Positions 24,357-33,220 of a DNA stretch of 64,000 bases are shown here, in pieces (positions within the stretch are counted from its first letter, which is position 1; each line of letters begins with the position of its first letter). The stretch is from JALYNX01 sp963780755. Its GTDB lineage: Bacteria; Actinomycetota; Acidimicrobiia; Spongiisociales; ZC4RG35. Below the pieces are notes generated by a model, which saw nothing but the letters and a program-made list of their open reading frames with translations, was not told the origin of the DNA and searched no databases. The position numbers and the translations under genes were made by a program. The stretch is taken from NCBI GenBank assembly GCA_963780755.1, contig CAWACX010000002.1, forward strand, positions 682,001 to 746,000. The letters run 5' to 3'.

Positions 24357-25261
24357 AGCGTTGCTTCCCGGGCCATGAACAGGTCCTCGAGCGACGAGGA
24401 GCCACGGATCATGCGCACCAGCCCCGCTTCTGCGGCGGCAGCGGCGTACAGGATGGCCGCCTCCAGTGTCTCGTCCCCGGGCCCGGCGACGACACGAAGC
24501 CCATCGACCGTTGCCTCGAACCCACGCTCTCTCAGCAACTCTGCCACGCGTTCGGGGTTCTCCAGCACTTCGACCAGGACGGTCCCCAGCTTCTCGAATC
24601 CGTGAAGGGGGCCGGATCGCAGCAGGTCCCCGGCGTCCAGCATCACCACCCAGTCACAGGTCTGCTCGATGTCGCTCAGGACGTGAGAGGACATGATCAC
24701 ACTGATGTCGAACTCGGCAAGGCGTTTGATCAGCGCCAGCATCTGCGAGCGCCCCTCGGGATCGAGGCCTGAGGCCGGCTCGTCGAGCAGCAGGAGGTCC
24801 GGATCGTGGACGATGGCTTGGGCCAACTTCACCCGCTGCTGCATGCCGGTCGAAAAGTCGCCCAGGAACCGGAAGCGCTCTTCCGCCAGGCCCACCAGGA
24901 ACAACGTCTCGGAGGCTCGGCGCCGCGCTTCCCGGGGCGGGATGCCCGCGAGTTGCGCGGTGTATGAGACGAAGTCGGCGGCGGTTTGGTCCTTGGGAAG
25001 GCAGTCGCCCTCCGGCATGTATCCGATCCGGGTGCGGACTTCGAGTGGCTCGCGTTGCGGATCGTGGCCCAACACCTGCATCGAGCCTGCGGTGGGATGG
25101 AGCAGGCCGAGCATCAGGCGGAGCAGGGTCGTCTTGCCCGCCCCATTGGCGCCCACCAGGCCGGTCACCCCGTGGGGCACCTCCAGGGTGAGGTCGCGAA
25201 CGGCAACCACTTCGCCGTAGTCGTGGGTGAGCCCGGAGACTTCGAGGATCGGGGCGGTCAT
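24353..25261 (-). CDS. ABC transporter ATP-binding subunit
   Basis: A 302-residue ATPase with Walker A GANGAGKTTLL, signature GDFSTGMQQRVKLAQAIV, Walker B LLLDEPASGLDP and VIMSSHVLSDIEQTCD. It is the first gene of a four-gene cluster (ATPase-permease-ATPase-permease) on the minus strand. The ATG at 25261 is preferred since the upstream frame contains no family sequence. The C-terminal region LRERGFEATVDGLRVVAGPG is a family-typical regulatory tail. The gene follows LigC by 92 bp in the same direction, so the cluster may have its own promoter. Confidence 0.94.
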   Translation of the reverse strand: MTAPILEVSGLTHDYGEVVAVRDLTLEVPHGVTGLVGANGAGKTTLLRLMLGLLHPTAGSMQVLGHDPQREPLEVRTRIGYMPEGDCLPKDQTAADFVSYTAQLAGIPPREARRRASETLFLVGLAEERFRFLGDFSTGMQQRVKLAQAIVHDPDLLLLDEPASGLDPEGRSQMLALIKRLAEFDISVIMSSHVLSDIEQTCDWVVMLDAGDLLRSGPLHGFEKLGTVLVEVLENPERVAELLRERGFEATVDGLRVVAGPGDETLEAAILYAAAAAEAGLVRMIRGSSSLEDLFMAREATL

Positions 25262-25353
25262 GTGGGAGGGGTGGTAGCTGGCATCAGATGAGTTGGGGCA
25301 AGACTTGACGAGTGGCGACCAAGATGCAACCGGGGAGAACCCTGACCCTTCCC

Positions 25354-26373
25354 CTACCCGACCACGTCCTGGAAGCCGGGGCCCTCCGGTCTCTCCAGTT
25401 GCTCCATGGTGCAAGCGGCGGCGTCCTTGTCGGGACGCCAGCGGTGGAAGCGCGTAGCGTGCCGGAACCGGTCACCTTCCAGTTGGTCATAGCTGACCTC
25501 GACAACGACTCCAGGTTGCACCGGAGTCCACGACGACTGCTTGTCCCCGGTCCATCGGCTTTGGGCGCCGGGCGCCCGTGCTTGGGCCCCGAAGCTGTCG
25601 TCGGCGACGAGCTCGAGGAATCGCTCGAAGATCTCCACCCGCTGCCCGTCGGGGAAACCCGAGCAGTGGCCGATGAAGTGGAGTTGACCCTCGGAGTCGT
25701 AGAGCCCGAGGAGGAGTGAGCCGATCTTCCCCCCGTCCTTGTGCTCTCGGAAACCCCCCACCACGCAGTCGACCGTGCGCCGGTGCTTGATCTTGATCAT
25801 GGCTCGCTTGCCGTGTTGGTATGCGATGTCGGGCACCTTGGCGATGATGCCATCACAGCCCGCCGGCTCGAACTCGTCGAACCATCGTTGGGCGATCTGC
25901 TCGGAGTCGGTCTCCGGGGTGAGGTGCCAGGGAGCGCCAAGCTCTACGGCAAGGGCTACGAGGCGCTCCCGGCGCACCGTGAACGGCTCGTTGCGGAGGT
26001 CGTCGCCTCGATCGGCGAGCAGGTCGAAGGCGACCAGCTCCGCCGGAGTGGCCTCGGACAGCATGTTCACCCTCGACTCGGCGGGATGGATCCGCTGCTG
26101 GAGGGCATCGAAGTCGGTGGCGCCGTCCACGACCACCACGATCTCCCCATCGACCACCGTGCCCGCGGGGAGTTGCTCGAGAGCCGGCCGCAACTCGGGG
26201 AAATAGCGGAGCAGGGGGCGCTGGTTGCGGGAGTCGATGCGGATCTCGGGCTGCGACCACGAGATGGATCGGAACCCGTCCCATTTCGGCTCGTAGAGAA
26301 ATGACCCCTTCGGCCATCGCTCGGACACCTTGGCCTCCATCGTCTCGATGGGAGGTGGGAAGGGGTGACTCAC
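25354..26373 (-). CDS. ligC: ATP-dependent DNA ligase, LigC/LigD-ligase type
   Basis: A 339-residue ligase. The adenylated lysine is in motif I (EPKWDGFRSI, residue 30). Motif III/IIIa VDGEIVVVVDGATDFDALQQRI, motif IV CDGIIAKV, and motif V MIKIKHRRTVDCVVGGFR follow, and the C-terminal OB domain ends with VVVEVSYDQLEGDRFRHATRFHRWRPDK. The length fits LigC (about 350) rather than full LigD. It seals nicks in DNA repair, most likely with the stand-alone polymerase at 20.8 kb. GTG start at 26373; the BrkB gene starts divergently 46 bp away. Confidence 0.95.
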   Translation of the reverse strand: MSHPFPPPIETMEAKVSERWPKGSFLYEPKWDGFRSISWSQPEIRIDSRNQRPLLRYFPELRPALEQLPAGTVVDGEIVVVVDGATDFDALQQRIHPAESRVNMLSEATPAELVAFDLLADRGDDLRNEPFTVRRERLVALAVELGAPWHLTPETDSEQIAQRWFDEFEPAGCDGIIAKVPDIAYQHGKRAMIKIKHRRTVDCVVGGFREHKDGGKIGSLLLGLYDSEGQLHFIGHCSGFPDGQRVEIFERFLELVADDSFGAQARAPGAQSRWTGDKQSSWTPVQPGVVVEVSYDQLEGDRFRHATRFHRWRPDKDAAACTMEQLERPEGPGFQDVVG

Positions 26374-26418
26374 TCGGCGGAAGTCTATGCGGTGGTCTAT
26401 GCCCGATACCCTGAGCCC

Positions 26419-27441
26419 ATGATCGAGCGGATCATCGATCGACTTCCCCGGTGGGCGAAGAGCCCGGCCGAGATCGTCTACGGCGCATCGAGGAAGTATG
26501 GAAGGGACCGCGCCGGGCGGATGTCGGCGGCTATCGCCTATCGCACCGTGTTCGCACTCGCCCCGATCCTGATCATCGCTATCTCCGTGGCCGGATGGTT
26601 TCTCGGAAGCTCGGAGCTGGCCCAGGCAGAGCTCCTCGAGGGAATCGAGTCCATCGCCGGGCCCGAGGTCGCGGAGGCCATGGCGTCGTTCCTAGCCAGT
26701 GCCATCAGTTCGGCCAACACCGCTGCTGTCATCGGTTTCGTGCTGTTGCTGTGGACCGCCTCCAGTCTCTTCATCGAGCTCCAGCACGATCTCAACGACA
26801 TCTTCGGAGTGCCCTACGAGAAGGTCGGAGGGCTGGTGGCCTTGGTGCGGAAGCGAGGTATCGGGTTCCTCTGGGTCTTCGGGCTCGGGCTGCTGATGAT
26901 CGCCATCCTCTTGGTCAACACCGTTTGGGGGATCATTGATTCGCTCCTGCCCGCGAACCTCGAGGGCCTGGAGGGGGTGGTGAACGTACTGGCCCCGATC
27001 GTCTCGCTGATACTGCTCCCGTTCGTCTTCGGGTTGATCTTCAAGACCCTGACTGTGGCCCCTCTGCCCTGGAAAGCGGCATGGGGCGGCGGGCTGTTCA
27101 CTGCGGTGGTGTTCATCATTGCCGCTTGGGGCATCGGCCTCTATTTCCAAGTCGTCGGCCCGACCACGGCCCTGGGGTTCGCCGGCTCGTTCGTGGTGGT
27201 CTTGTTCCTCGCCTACATGCTGTCTGCTGTGTTCTTGTTCGGGGCCGAGGTGACCAGTGTCGCCACCGAGCGAATGGAGACGGCGGAACGGGAGGCGAGA
27301 CGGGCTCGGTCGGCAGCACGGCTCCAGGTGCCCAACGACCCGATGGTCGTGGTCGCTCCTCCGCCACGCGCATTGCCTTCCGCCGCGCTCTTCGCCTTTC
27401 TCGGTGGGCTGCTCGTGGGGTGGAGGAGAAAGGGCCGTTGA
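26419..27441 (+). CDS. YihY/BrkB family inner-membrane protein
   Basis: A 340-residue membrane protein. SAAIAYRTVFALAPILIIAISVAGWFLGS, SSANTAAVIGFVLLLWTASSLFIELQHDLNDIFGVP and WKAAWGGGLFTAVVFIIAAWGIGLYF correspond to the six-segment YihY/BrkB core, and VVLFLAYMLSAVFLFGAEVTSV is its last helix. A basic tail (EREARRARSAARLQ) and a second hydrophobic stretch end the protein (ALPSAALFAFLGGLLVGW). Members were annotated ribonuclease BN in error; the true role is a putative membrane transport or homeostasis function. ATG at 26419 fits the conserved N-terminus better than the GTG at 26365. Confidence 0.9.
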   Translation: MIERIIDRLPRWAKSPAEIVYGASRKYGRDRAGRMSAAIAYRTVFALAPILIIAISVAGWFLGSSELAQAELLEGIESIAGPEVAEAMASFLASAISSANTAAVIGFVLLLWTASSLFIELQHDLNDIFGVPYEKVGGLVALVRKRGIGFLWVFGLGLLMIAILLVNTVWGIIDSLLPANLEGLEGVVNVLAPIVSLILLPFVFGLIFKTLTVAPLPWKAAWGGGLFTAVVFIIAAWGIGLYFQVVGPTTALGFAGSFVVVLFLAYMLSAVFLFGAEVTSVATERMETAEREARRARSAARLQVPNDPMVVVAPPPRALPSAALFAFLGGLLVGWRRKGR

Positions 27442-27485
27442 TCCCCCTTAGGTTTCGAATCCGACTCCAATAACCTGACTCTCAT

Positions 27486-28052
27486 ATGTCGGTCGATATC
27501 GCCGGATTCGTCACGGACCTCAAAGAGCATGCCACCGAGCACGGCTTCCACGTCCACGACGAGAGGCACTTCGTCGAGACCTACTCGCTGCGCCAGTCGT
27601 GGGAGGTCGACCTCCACCCCGAGGCCGGTTGTGGTGGCCCCATCGACCTCCATCTCGCCCTCGATGTGGACCCCAAGGTCATCCTCTCGTTGCGGGAGCG
27701 CCTCGACGAGATGGACTCGGACTTCGAGGAACCGGAGGACGTCTACCACCTGGAACTGTTCTTCAACTGGGCGGTGCCACCACTTCAGCGGCCACCGGAC
27801 CTTCTGGTGCTGGCCACCGACCTGGCGGGCATTGGGCGGCTCTCATTGGCGGTGGAGGTCTCTGCCATCGACTCATACGGCGCGGTCACCGACGCACCCG
27901 AGCGCCGGCTGACTCTCACCGGCAAGTCATCGGTGAGCCTGGTCGACGTTCTCATGGGCCGGGAGCAACTCTGCGACGTCCTCGACCGGTCCCACGACGT
28001 CAGTGAGTACCTGCTCGATCGGGTCGATGGCTGGATGGAGCTTCCCGGGTGA
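27486..28052 (+). CDS. hypothetical protein
   Basis: A 188-residue acidic protein with no signal peptide or membrane segment (MSVDIAGFVTDLKEHATEHGFHVHDERHF, GGPIDLHLALDVDPKVILSLRERLDEM, FNWAVPPLQRPPDLLVLATDL). The alternating strand pattern suggests a mixed alpha/beta fold; no named family is recognised. A TAACCT hexamer at 27472-27477 precedes the ATG by 8 bp, with TTAGGT 17 bp further upstream, a weak promoter for a nearly leaderless transcript. It converges with a small membrane protein whose stop adjoins its own. Confidence 0.7.
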   Translation: MSVDIAGFVTDLKEHATEHGFHVHDERHFVETYSLRQSWEVDLHPEAGCGGPIDLHLALDVDPKVILSLRERLDEMDSDFEEPEDVYHLELFFNWAVPPLQRPPDLLVLATDLAGIGRLSLAVEVSAIDSYGAVTDAPERRLTLTGKSSVSLVDVLMGREQLCDVLDRSHDVSEYLLDRVDGWMELPG

Positions 28053-28430
28053 TCAGGACACGACGTTGATGAACGCCCAAACACCCATCGCCAGGGTGGC
28101 CGCGGCCAGGGCATAGAAGCCGACGACTGTCCAGGGACGAGGCGGTGGCCCGTCCACCACTTCCACCTCGGCTCCTTCGGATTCAGCGACATGTTGGCCA
28201 ACAAGGCCTTTTTCGAACTGTCCGGGGTCGTCGGGAAGGAAGAACACGGAGTCGTGCTCGGCTTCTATGACCCAACTCCCGTCGCCGTTCTCGACGAAGG
28301 TGCAGTCGACAGCCGGCCATTTCCCGATCTCGACCCGACCGGACAGCAGAGTGATCTCATCCCCGTCGATGCCGATGATCACCGGGACCCGATCGTCTTC
28401 GAGGGTCACCACTCCCGGAAAGGTGATCAT
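28053..28430 (-). CDS. hypothetical protein with C-terminal membrane anchor
   Basis: A 125-residue protein. The N-terminal 85 residues are a soluble beta-rich domain (VPVIIGIDGDEITLLSGRVEIGKWP, CTFVENGDGSWVIEAEHDSVFFLPDDPGQF), followed by a proline-rich linker (VVDGPPPRPW) and one membrane helix at the extreme C-terminus (TVVGFYALAAATLAMGVWAFINVV), so it is probably tail-anchored with the domain facing the cytoplasm. No family recognised. Its stop is directly adjacent to that of the convergent hypothetical gene. Confidence 0.7.
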   Translation of the reverse strand: MITFPGVVTLEDDRVPVIIGIDGDEITLLSGRVEIGKWPAVDCTFVENGDGSWVIEAEHDSVFFLPDDPGQFEKGLVGQHVAESEGAEVEVVDGPPPRPWTVVGFYALAAATLAMGVWAFINVVS

Positions 28431-28527
28431 TTCGCCGATTCCCTTGTCGTCGGATCGTCACAACATACGACCGCGGACCGACCACCGCAAAGCCTTCGCC
28501 GTGGGCAGATAGGTCCCTCCCGTTTCA

Positions 28528-29226
28528 TCAGAATGGGAGGCCGATCGCGGCACAGAGGAAGGCGGTGAAAGGGCCTGCTTTCCGGTACTTCCCTGCCAGG
28601 TCGGCGTCGAACCCGGGCGAGGTGATCGCGCTGTCGGGCACCCGGGCACCGGCGACGAAGGTCTTCATCCTCAGGTCATCGGCATAAGGGTGATCGGCGT
28701 CGAACTCCTTGGGTACCCGCTTCAGGGTCTCCTCCGGGTCCGGTTCAATCGACCATGAGCCGGCGAATGACCGTCCCTTGGCCGCCCGCCGCCATCCCGG
28801 GATGTCGTCATTGATGGCCTGCCGAATCTGACGGGCGACCGCGGTTTCCGGGTGCCACAGGCCGACACCAACGAAGCACTCGCCGGGCTCTATGTGCACG
28901 TAGTAGCCGGGAGCGTGGATGTCGCGTCCGGCGGTGTGGCGGAACTGGATCCCGATGTTGGTCTTGTAGGGCGTTTTGTCCTTCGAGAACCGGGTGTCCC
29001 TGAAAGGCCTCATCAGGGAGCCCCCGACGTTGCGTGAGTCGGCGCTGAAATGGGGCGAGATCTTGGCCAATCGCGGCCTGAAGTCGTCAATGAAGTCGAG
29101 CGCAGGCTCCCGGACCACTTCCACGTAGCGGTCCTTGTTCCCCTCCCACCACTGCCTGTCATTGTTGTCTGCGAGCTCGGTAAGGAACTCGAAAGTCGCA
29201 TCCGTGAAATGCTGTTTGGGCGTGAT
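28528..29226 (-). CDS. DUF2461 family protein, start codon unclear
   Basis: About 232 residues matching DUF2461 (TIGR02453): FLTELADNNDRQWWEGNKDRY, GSLMRPFRDTRFSKDKTPYKTNIGI, PGYYVHIEPGECFVGVGLW and KTFVAGARVPDSAITSP. The family is widespread but of unknown function. The frame is open far upstream, yet no ATG, GTG or TTG occurs between the overlapping exchanger gene and the conserved TPKQHFTDATFEFL. An ATC at 29226 lies right after a purine-rich AAGGGGGG and is the only position that fits length and a ribosome site, so either a rare ATC start or a base error is likely. Confidence 0.85.
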   Translation of the reverse strand: MTPKQHFTDATFEFLTELADNNDRQWWEGNKDRYVEVVREPALDFIDDFRPRLAKISPHFSADSRNVGGSLMRPFRDTRFSKDKTPYKTNIGIQFRHTAGRDIHAPGYYVHIEPGECFVGVGLWHPETAVARQIRQAINDDIPGWRRAAKGRSFAGSWSIEPDPEETLKRVPKEFDADHPYADDLRMKTFVAGARVPDSAITSPGFDADLAGKYRKAGPFTAFLCAAIGLPF

Positions 29227-29294
29227 TCCCCCCTTCGCCTCTCTTGAACCTACCCCACTGAAACTGACCGGAGAAGGGGGTTGGGCGGAAGCTG

Positions 29295-30605
29295 CTACTC
29301 CTCGGCGAGTTGGTCCCAGGGGGTGCGGAGACCGTCCTTCACCACCCGGCCCAAAGTCCGCACGTCCTTGCGTAACACCCAGACTGCGGCGAGGAGGAAC
29401 ACGATCCCGACGCCGATCCTGGCCCGGGCCGACGTTTCCTCGGAGATGTGGCCCAGCTCGGTGATTCCCGACTCCAATAGCTGAAATATGAAGAGGGAGA
29501 GCATTACCCAGGCCTCTTTCGTGGAGACCGACCGGCTGGCGACGATGGCGACCGCGAACACCGACTGTGCTGCGGTGACCATCAACTCGACCCGCTGTAC
29601 GGGGCCGAGAGGAAGGCCGTGCAATGTCCCTGAGAAGATCGAGAACACGATGGGCAGAGTGCCGACGAGAAGCGTCCACTGATTCACCTTCGACGAGATC
29701 AGCGCCCCGAACCCGGTGCGGGCAGCCAGTCGCCAGGCGAAGAGGGCGGCGACCAGGAGCTCCGGTGCCTCGGAAGCCAATGGGGCGATCCATTTGACGA
29801 GTAGGAAATTGCTGATGCCCAGCGCCGTTCCCATCTCGACGATCGCCTCGGCGAAGGGCTCGGCGCAGAGCAAGATCACGATTGCCGCCACGACGAATGC
29901 CGCGTAGTTGATGATCCGCCGGGTGGTCTTGGGGAGCGACCCGATATATGCCGACGGCCCGACCAGGTGGGGAGCACTGGGCGGGGCCCCACTGAGCCGG
30001 CGCAGATAGAACACGTAGATGGCGATCAGGATCGCCGCGTCCCAGAGGGTGAGATGGTCCTTCAGGAACAAGGTGAGCCCGTACAGAGAGGCGATGGCCA
30101 GGTAGGCGATTTCCACCGACTGGGAGCGGTCGAGGTGGATGGTGGTGGCGGTGGTGTTCTCGGCGTCTTCCGGCGGCGCTTGGGTGCGCCGCACTCGCCA
30201 GGTGCCGAGCAGGATCACCAGCGGCCAGCCAAAGCCGATCAGCAACTGGTTGCCCCCGGTCATGTTGGCCAGGGCCAGTGGGCCGTAAATTGTGGCCTCC
30301 CCGGTCTCAGCGAACTCCTGGCCGGCCTTCATGGTGAACACGAAGTCGACCGCGTACTCGGGGAGGATCGCGATCAGGGCGAGGAGCGCCAGGGCCAGAC
30401 CGGCCGCGATGTCGAGTTGGATGACTTCGGCCGCCCAGGAGAGGATGAAGGCGGCGCCGACGATTGCCATCCCATAGAGCAATGCTCCTATCACCGGGTC
30501 GGGGTGGGTCCCGGTGAGACGGAGTGCCACGCCGGGAAGGGTCACTCCAAGCGCGAGCGCCATGTAGAGGATTTGGCGTGACGGATTGAGCGCTACCTGG
30601 TCCAT
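29295..30605 (-). CDS. sodium/calcium exchanger family (CaCA) transporter
   Basis: A 436-residue polytopic protein with about 11 membrane segments in two homologous halves. The alpha-repeat signatures are ALANMTGGNQLLIGFGWP in the first half (with preceding ILPEYAVDFVFT) and ASEAPELLVAALFAWRLAA...GALISSKVNQWTLLVGTLP in the second; the acidic E of ILPEYA and SEAPE bind cation. The central loop (EDAENTTATTIHLDR) is acidic and probably cytoplasmic. It exchanges Ca2+ or another cation for Na+ or H+. It precedes the DUF2461 gene on the same strand. Confidence 0.9.
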   Translation of the reverse strand: MDQVALNPSRQILYMALALGVTLPGVALRLTGTHPDPVIGALLYGMAIVGAAFILSWAAEVIQLDIAAGLALALLALIAILPEYAVDFVFTMKAGQEFAETGEATIYGPLALANMTGGNQLLIGFGWPLVILLGTWRVRRTQAPPEDAENTTATTIHLDRSQSVEIAYLAIASLYGLTLFLKDHLTLWDAAILIAIYVFYLRRLSGAPPSAPHLVGPSAYIGSLPKTTRRIINYAAFVVAAIVILLCAEPFAEAIVEMGTALGISNFLLVKWIAPLASEAPELLVAALFAWRLAARTGFGALISSKVNQWTLLVGTLPIVFSIFSGTLHGLPLGPVQRVELMVTAAQSVFAVAIVASRSVSTKEAWVMLSLFIFQLLESGITELGHISEETSARARIGVGIVFLLAAVWVLRKDVRTLGRVVKDGLRTPWDQLAEE

Positions 30606-30621
30606 TCGAGCTCGCTCCGGG

Positions 30622-31785
30622 TCAGCTCAGAACTCGCCGGCAGGACCACGGCGCCCAGAAGCCTTGACCCAGTGCCTCGTAGCGGCTTCCCAACCAGGCG
30701 GCGGTCCCGATATTGGCAACCGGATCGAAGGGCTCGGCGCCGCCAAACCCCGCCTTTGGTGAGGTGGCCGCCCACGTCGAAGGCAGGAACTGGAACAGGC
30801 CCGATGCGCCGCTGTACGGGTTGTAGGCGTCGGGATCCCCGAGGCTCTCACACTGAAGGACGGCGAGGGCCTCGTCGACCCGGGACGACGGGAAGTAGGC
30901 GCTCACCTCGTCGCGCCATCGCTCCACGGCGGCTGGGAAGTTGTGACTGCCACCGCCCCCACCGCTACCACCCTGATCTTCGGTCGTGGTCGTGGTGGGC
31001 CTCGTCGAGGTAGTGGTGGTCGGGTCGTCGTTGGTGTCGGGACCAGTGGTGTCCGGCGGGCCCCGCTCCTCTTGGCGCTCTTGCTCGGCTTCCCGGGCTC
31101 GTGCCGAGTCAACAGCGCTGAGGGCCTCGCTGTACTCAGCCGCGGATCGGTCCGCGTCGCGTATGGCCTGGGCCACCGCCGCATCGGCCTCCTCGTAGAG
31201 CGCCGCAAGGTTCTCAACCTCGGTGTCGACCTGGTCCTTGAGCTCGTCGACCCGGGCCTGCTCGGCCTGGAATGTGGCGATCAGGTCTTCCAGATCGTCG
31301 CGCTTGACGATCAGCAGGTCGACCTGTTGTCGCCCCGCTGAGATCACGTCCGCGACGAACAGGCCGGTCACCATCACGTCTTCCACGTCATCGGAGTTGA
31401 CGAAGTTGACCCCGGGGGAGCTGAGGGCAGTCATGTAGGCGTCGACCGCCCCGGTCTCGATGTCTTCCTGGACCCCGACCAACTCGGCGTCGGCGAAGCC
31501 CACCTGCTCCTTGAGCCGCTCCACCCCCGCCGACACCCTCGAGAGCTCGTCGGCGAGCTCGTTGATTCGCGCCATGGTTGTCGCCAGCTCCGCTTCGATG
31601 CCTGCACGCTGGGCGACAGCTTCGTCCACCAGCCCGGTGGCCACTTCTGCCTGTTGCTCCGCCTGTTGGGCAGCGTCCTCAGCCTCGTCGACGCTTTGGG
31701 CGCGGGCCGGGGCCACGCCGCCGCCGAGGGTGGTCATGGTGAGCGTGAGAGCCAGAGCGAAAAGAAGGGTGCGGCGAGGGCGCAT
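30622..31785 (-). CDS. secreted lytic transglycosylase-like protein with coiled-coil and Thr-rich linker
   Basis: About 387 residues. A signal peptide (MRPRRTLLFALALTLTMTT...APARAQ) leads into a long coiled coil of about 180 residues, then a threonine-rich linker (DDPTTTTSTRPTTTTTEDQGG) and a C-terminal transglycosylase SLT domain: VLQCESLGDPDAYNPYSGASGLFQFLPSTW with the catalytic glutamate in QCES, and WLGSRYEALGQGFWAPWSC. The coiled coil resembles the N-terminal region of NlpC/P60-type peptidoglycan hydrolases. It should cleave peptidoglycan outside the membrane, perhaps docked on a divisome partner through the coiled coil. ATG at 31785 gives the signal peptide. Confidence 0.88.
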   Translation of the reverse strand: MRPRRTLLFALALTLTMTTLGGGVAPARAQSVDEAEDAAQQAEQQAEVATGLVDEAVAQRAGIEAELATTMARINELADELSRVSAGVERLKEQVGFADAELVGVQEDIETGAVDAYMTALSSPGVNFVNSDDVEDVMVTGLFVADVISAGRQQVDLLIVKRDDLEDLIATFQAEQARVDELKDQVDTEVENLAALYEEADAAVAQAIRDADRSAAEYSEALSAVDSARAREAEQERQEERGPPDTTGPDTNDDPTTTTSTRPTTTTTEDQGGSGGGGGSHNFPAAVERWRDEVSAYFPSSRVDEALAVLQCESLGDPDAYNPYSGASGLFQFLPSTWAATSPKAGFGGAEPFDPVANIGTAAWLGSRYEALGQGFWAPWSCRRVLS

Positions 31786-31858
31786 CGGTGGGTGCAGAGG
31801 GTAACCAAAGCCCAAACTCACGGGAAGTGGGGCATAGACCCGCGGGTAGGGTCGGGCC

Positions 31859-32251
31859 GTGTCCAGGATCAATATCTCCTCCGGCTCGCCCTTTGAGCCG
31901 GTGATCGGGTTCAGCAGGGCGGTCCGGGTCGGGGAGAGGGTGCTGGTGTCAGGAACCGCCCCAATATGGCCGGACGGGGAGGTCGACCCCGACCCGGCGG
32001 TCCAGGCCCGCCGCTGCCTCGAGATCATCCTCGACGCCTTGTACCAGGCAGGCGCCAGGCCGTCAGACGTGGTCCGGACCAGGGTCTACCTCACCGACGT
32101 GGCCTACGCCGATGCCGTGGGCCGCTCCATGGGAGAGGTCTTCGGCCAGGTCCTGCCCGCTTCCACGATGATCGTGGTCGAAGGACTACTCGACGAGCGA
32201 TGGAAAGTCGAGATCGAGGCAGAGGCAGTGGTGGAGGCCGACTCAGCCTGA
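31859..32251 (+). CDS. ridA: RidA family protein (enamine/imine deaminase)
   Basis: A 130-residue YjgF/RidA protein. SGTAPIWPDGEVDPDPAVQARRCLEIILDALYQAGARPSDVVRTRVYLTD contains the conserved arginine of RxYL that holds the substrate carboxylate, and PASTMIVVEGLLDERWKVEIEAEAVV ends the fold. It hydrolyses reactive 2-aminoacrylate-type enamines to keto acids. GTG start at 31859. Its stop overlaps the last 3 codons of the convergent metallopeptidase (coordinates 32243-32251), a close arrangement of two unrelated functions. Confidence 0.92.
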   Translation: MSRINISSGSPFEPVIGFSRAVRVGERVLVSGTAPIWPDGEVDPDPAVQARRCLEIILDALYQAGARPSDVVRTRVYLTDVAYADAVGRSMGEVFGQVLPASTMIVVEGLLDERWKVEIEAEAVVEADSA

Positions 32252-33138
32252 AGCGGCGAAGGTGTCACAGGAGGCGGGCTGACCCGACTCGTAGCCGGTC
32301 ATGGTCCATTGCGCCCGGTCTTCGGCGGACCCGTGGGTCCAGGTCTCGGGATTGATCTGACCCGTTGCCTGGCCTGGATCCGGTCGTCGCCAACTGCTTC
32401 GGCCGCCTCGATCGCCTCCTGGATCTCCCCGGGGTCCAATTCGACGTTCTCATCGGTGCCCTGCGCCACCTGAAGGGTTCCCGCCCAGACACCTGCGAAG
32501 CAGTCGGCCTGCAGCTCCATCGCAACTGAGAGCTCGTTCGCCTGGTCCGGGCTCTGTTGCTGCAGCCCTCGGACCTCCTCCGACACACCGAGCACGGTCT
32601 GGATGTGATGACCGAACTCGTGGGCCATGACATAGGCAGGAGCAAAGTCACCCTGGGCGCCGAACTGGTCTCGAAGCTGGTCGAAGAAGCCGAAGTCGAG
32701 ATAGATGTTCTCATCGACCGGGCAGTAGTGAGGGCCGATTGCCTCATCGGCTCCACCGCACCCGGAGTCGGTGGCCCCCTCGAAGAAAACCAAACCCGGC
32801 GCCCGGTAGTCGTCCCTGCCCGCCTCGGCGAAGATCTCGGACCACATCAGGTCGAGGTCGATGTAGACGGAGTTCATGTACTCCCGCGTTTCGGCGTAGG
32901 GATCGGTGGCGGGGTCGAGGGTGCCGCCAGCTGCCACCGGCTCGCTGGGCGCCAGCGCCCCGGTGAGATCTTCGAGCGGCCCGGTTGATGGCCCTCCGCC
33001 CAGGAAAATGGTGACCAGCGCCACGATGATGCCGATCACCCCCGCGCCGCCGCCGAGGGCGACTCCGCGTCGGGGCATGCCCTGGCCCCGACGATCCTCG
33101 ATTCCCTTGGCCTGAGCTTGCTTCTTGTATCGAACCAT
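32243..33138 (-). CDS. neutral zinc metallopeptidase (YpfJ type), one frameshift
   Basis: About 298 residues. A single N-terminal membrane helix (VIGIIVALVTIFLGGG) anchors a domain with the zinc motif YVMAHEFGHHIQTVLG (HExxH) and the downstream SVAMELQADCFAGVWAG with the third ligand glutamate. A one-base deletion near 32385 separates the body from its conserved C-terminus (ATGQINPETWTHGSAEDRAQWTMTGY), which ends at TGA 32243-32245. Reading across the shift recovers the whole family. Function is a membrane-bound protease of unknown target. It is divergent from msrA with 82 bp between starts. Confidence 0.9.
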
Positions 33139-33220
33139 GGGCGACCGGGTCGAAACCTACCCGGAGACGGGAACGCGCAACCGTCCGATCCGGTTGAATA
33201 GAGCCCAGGAGGTCAAACTC

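Noticed and set aside
28528..29793. Long frame upstream of the DUF2461 domain
   Set aside because: It overlaps the cation exchanger gene in antisense-free shifted frame and has no homology; the conserved domain starts near 29226.
31000..31060. Tandem repeat of ACC/ACG-like triplets (also at 38460-38590)
   Set aside because: These encode Thr-rich linkers of secreted proteins and vary by codon; they are low-complexity coding sequence rather than a DNA repeat family.
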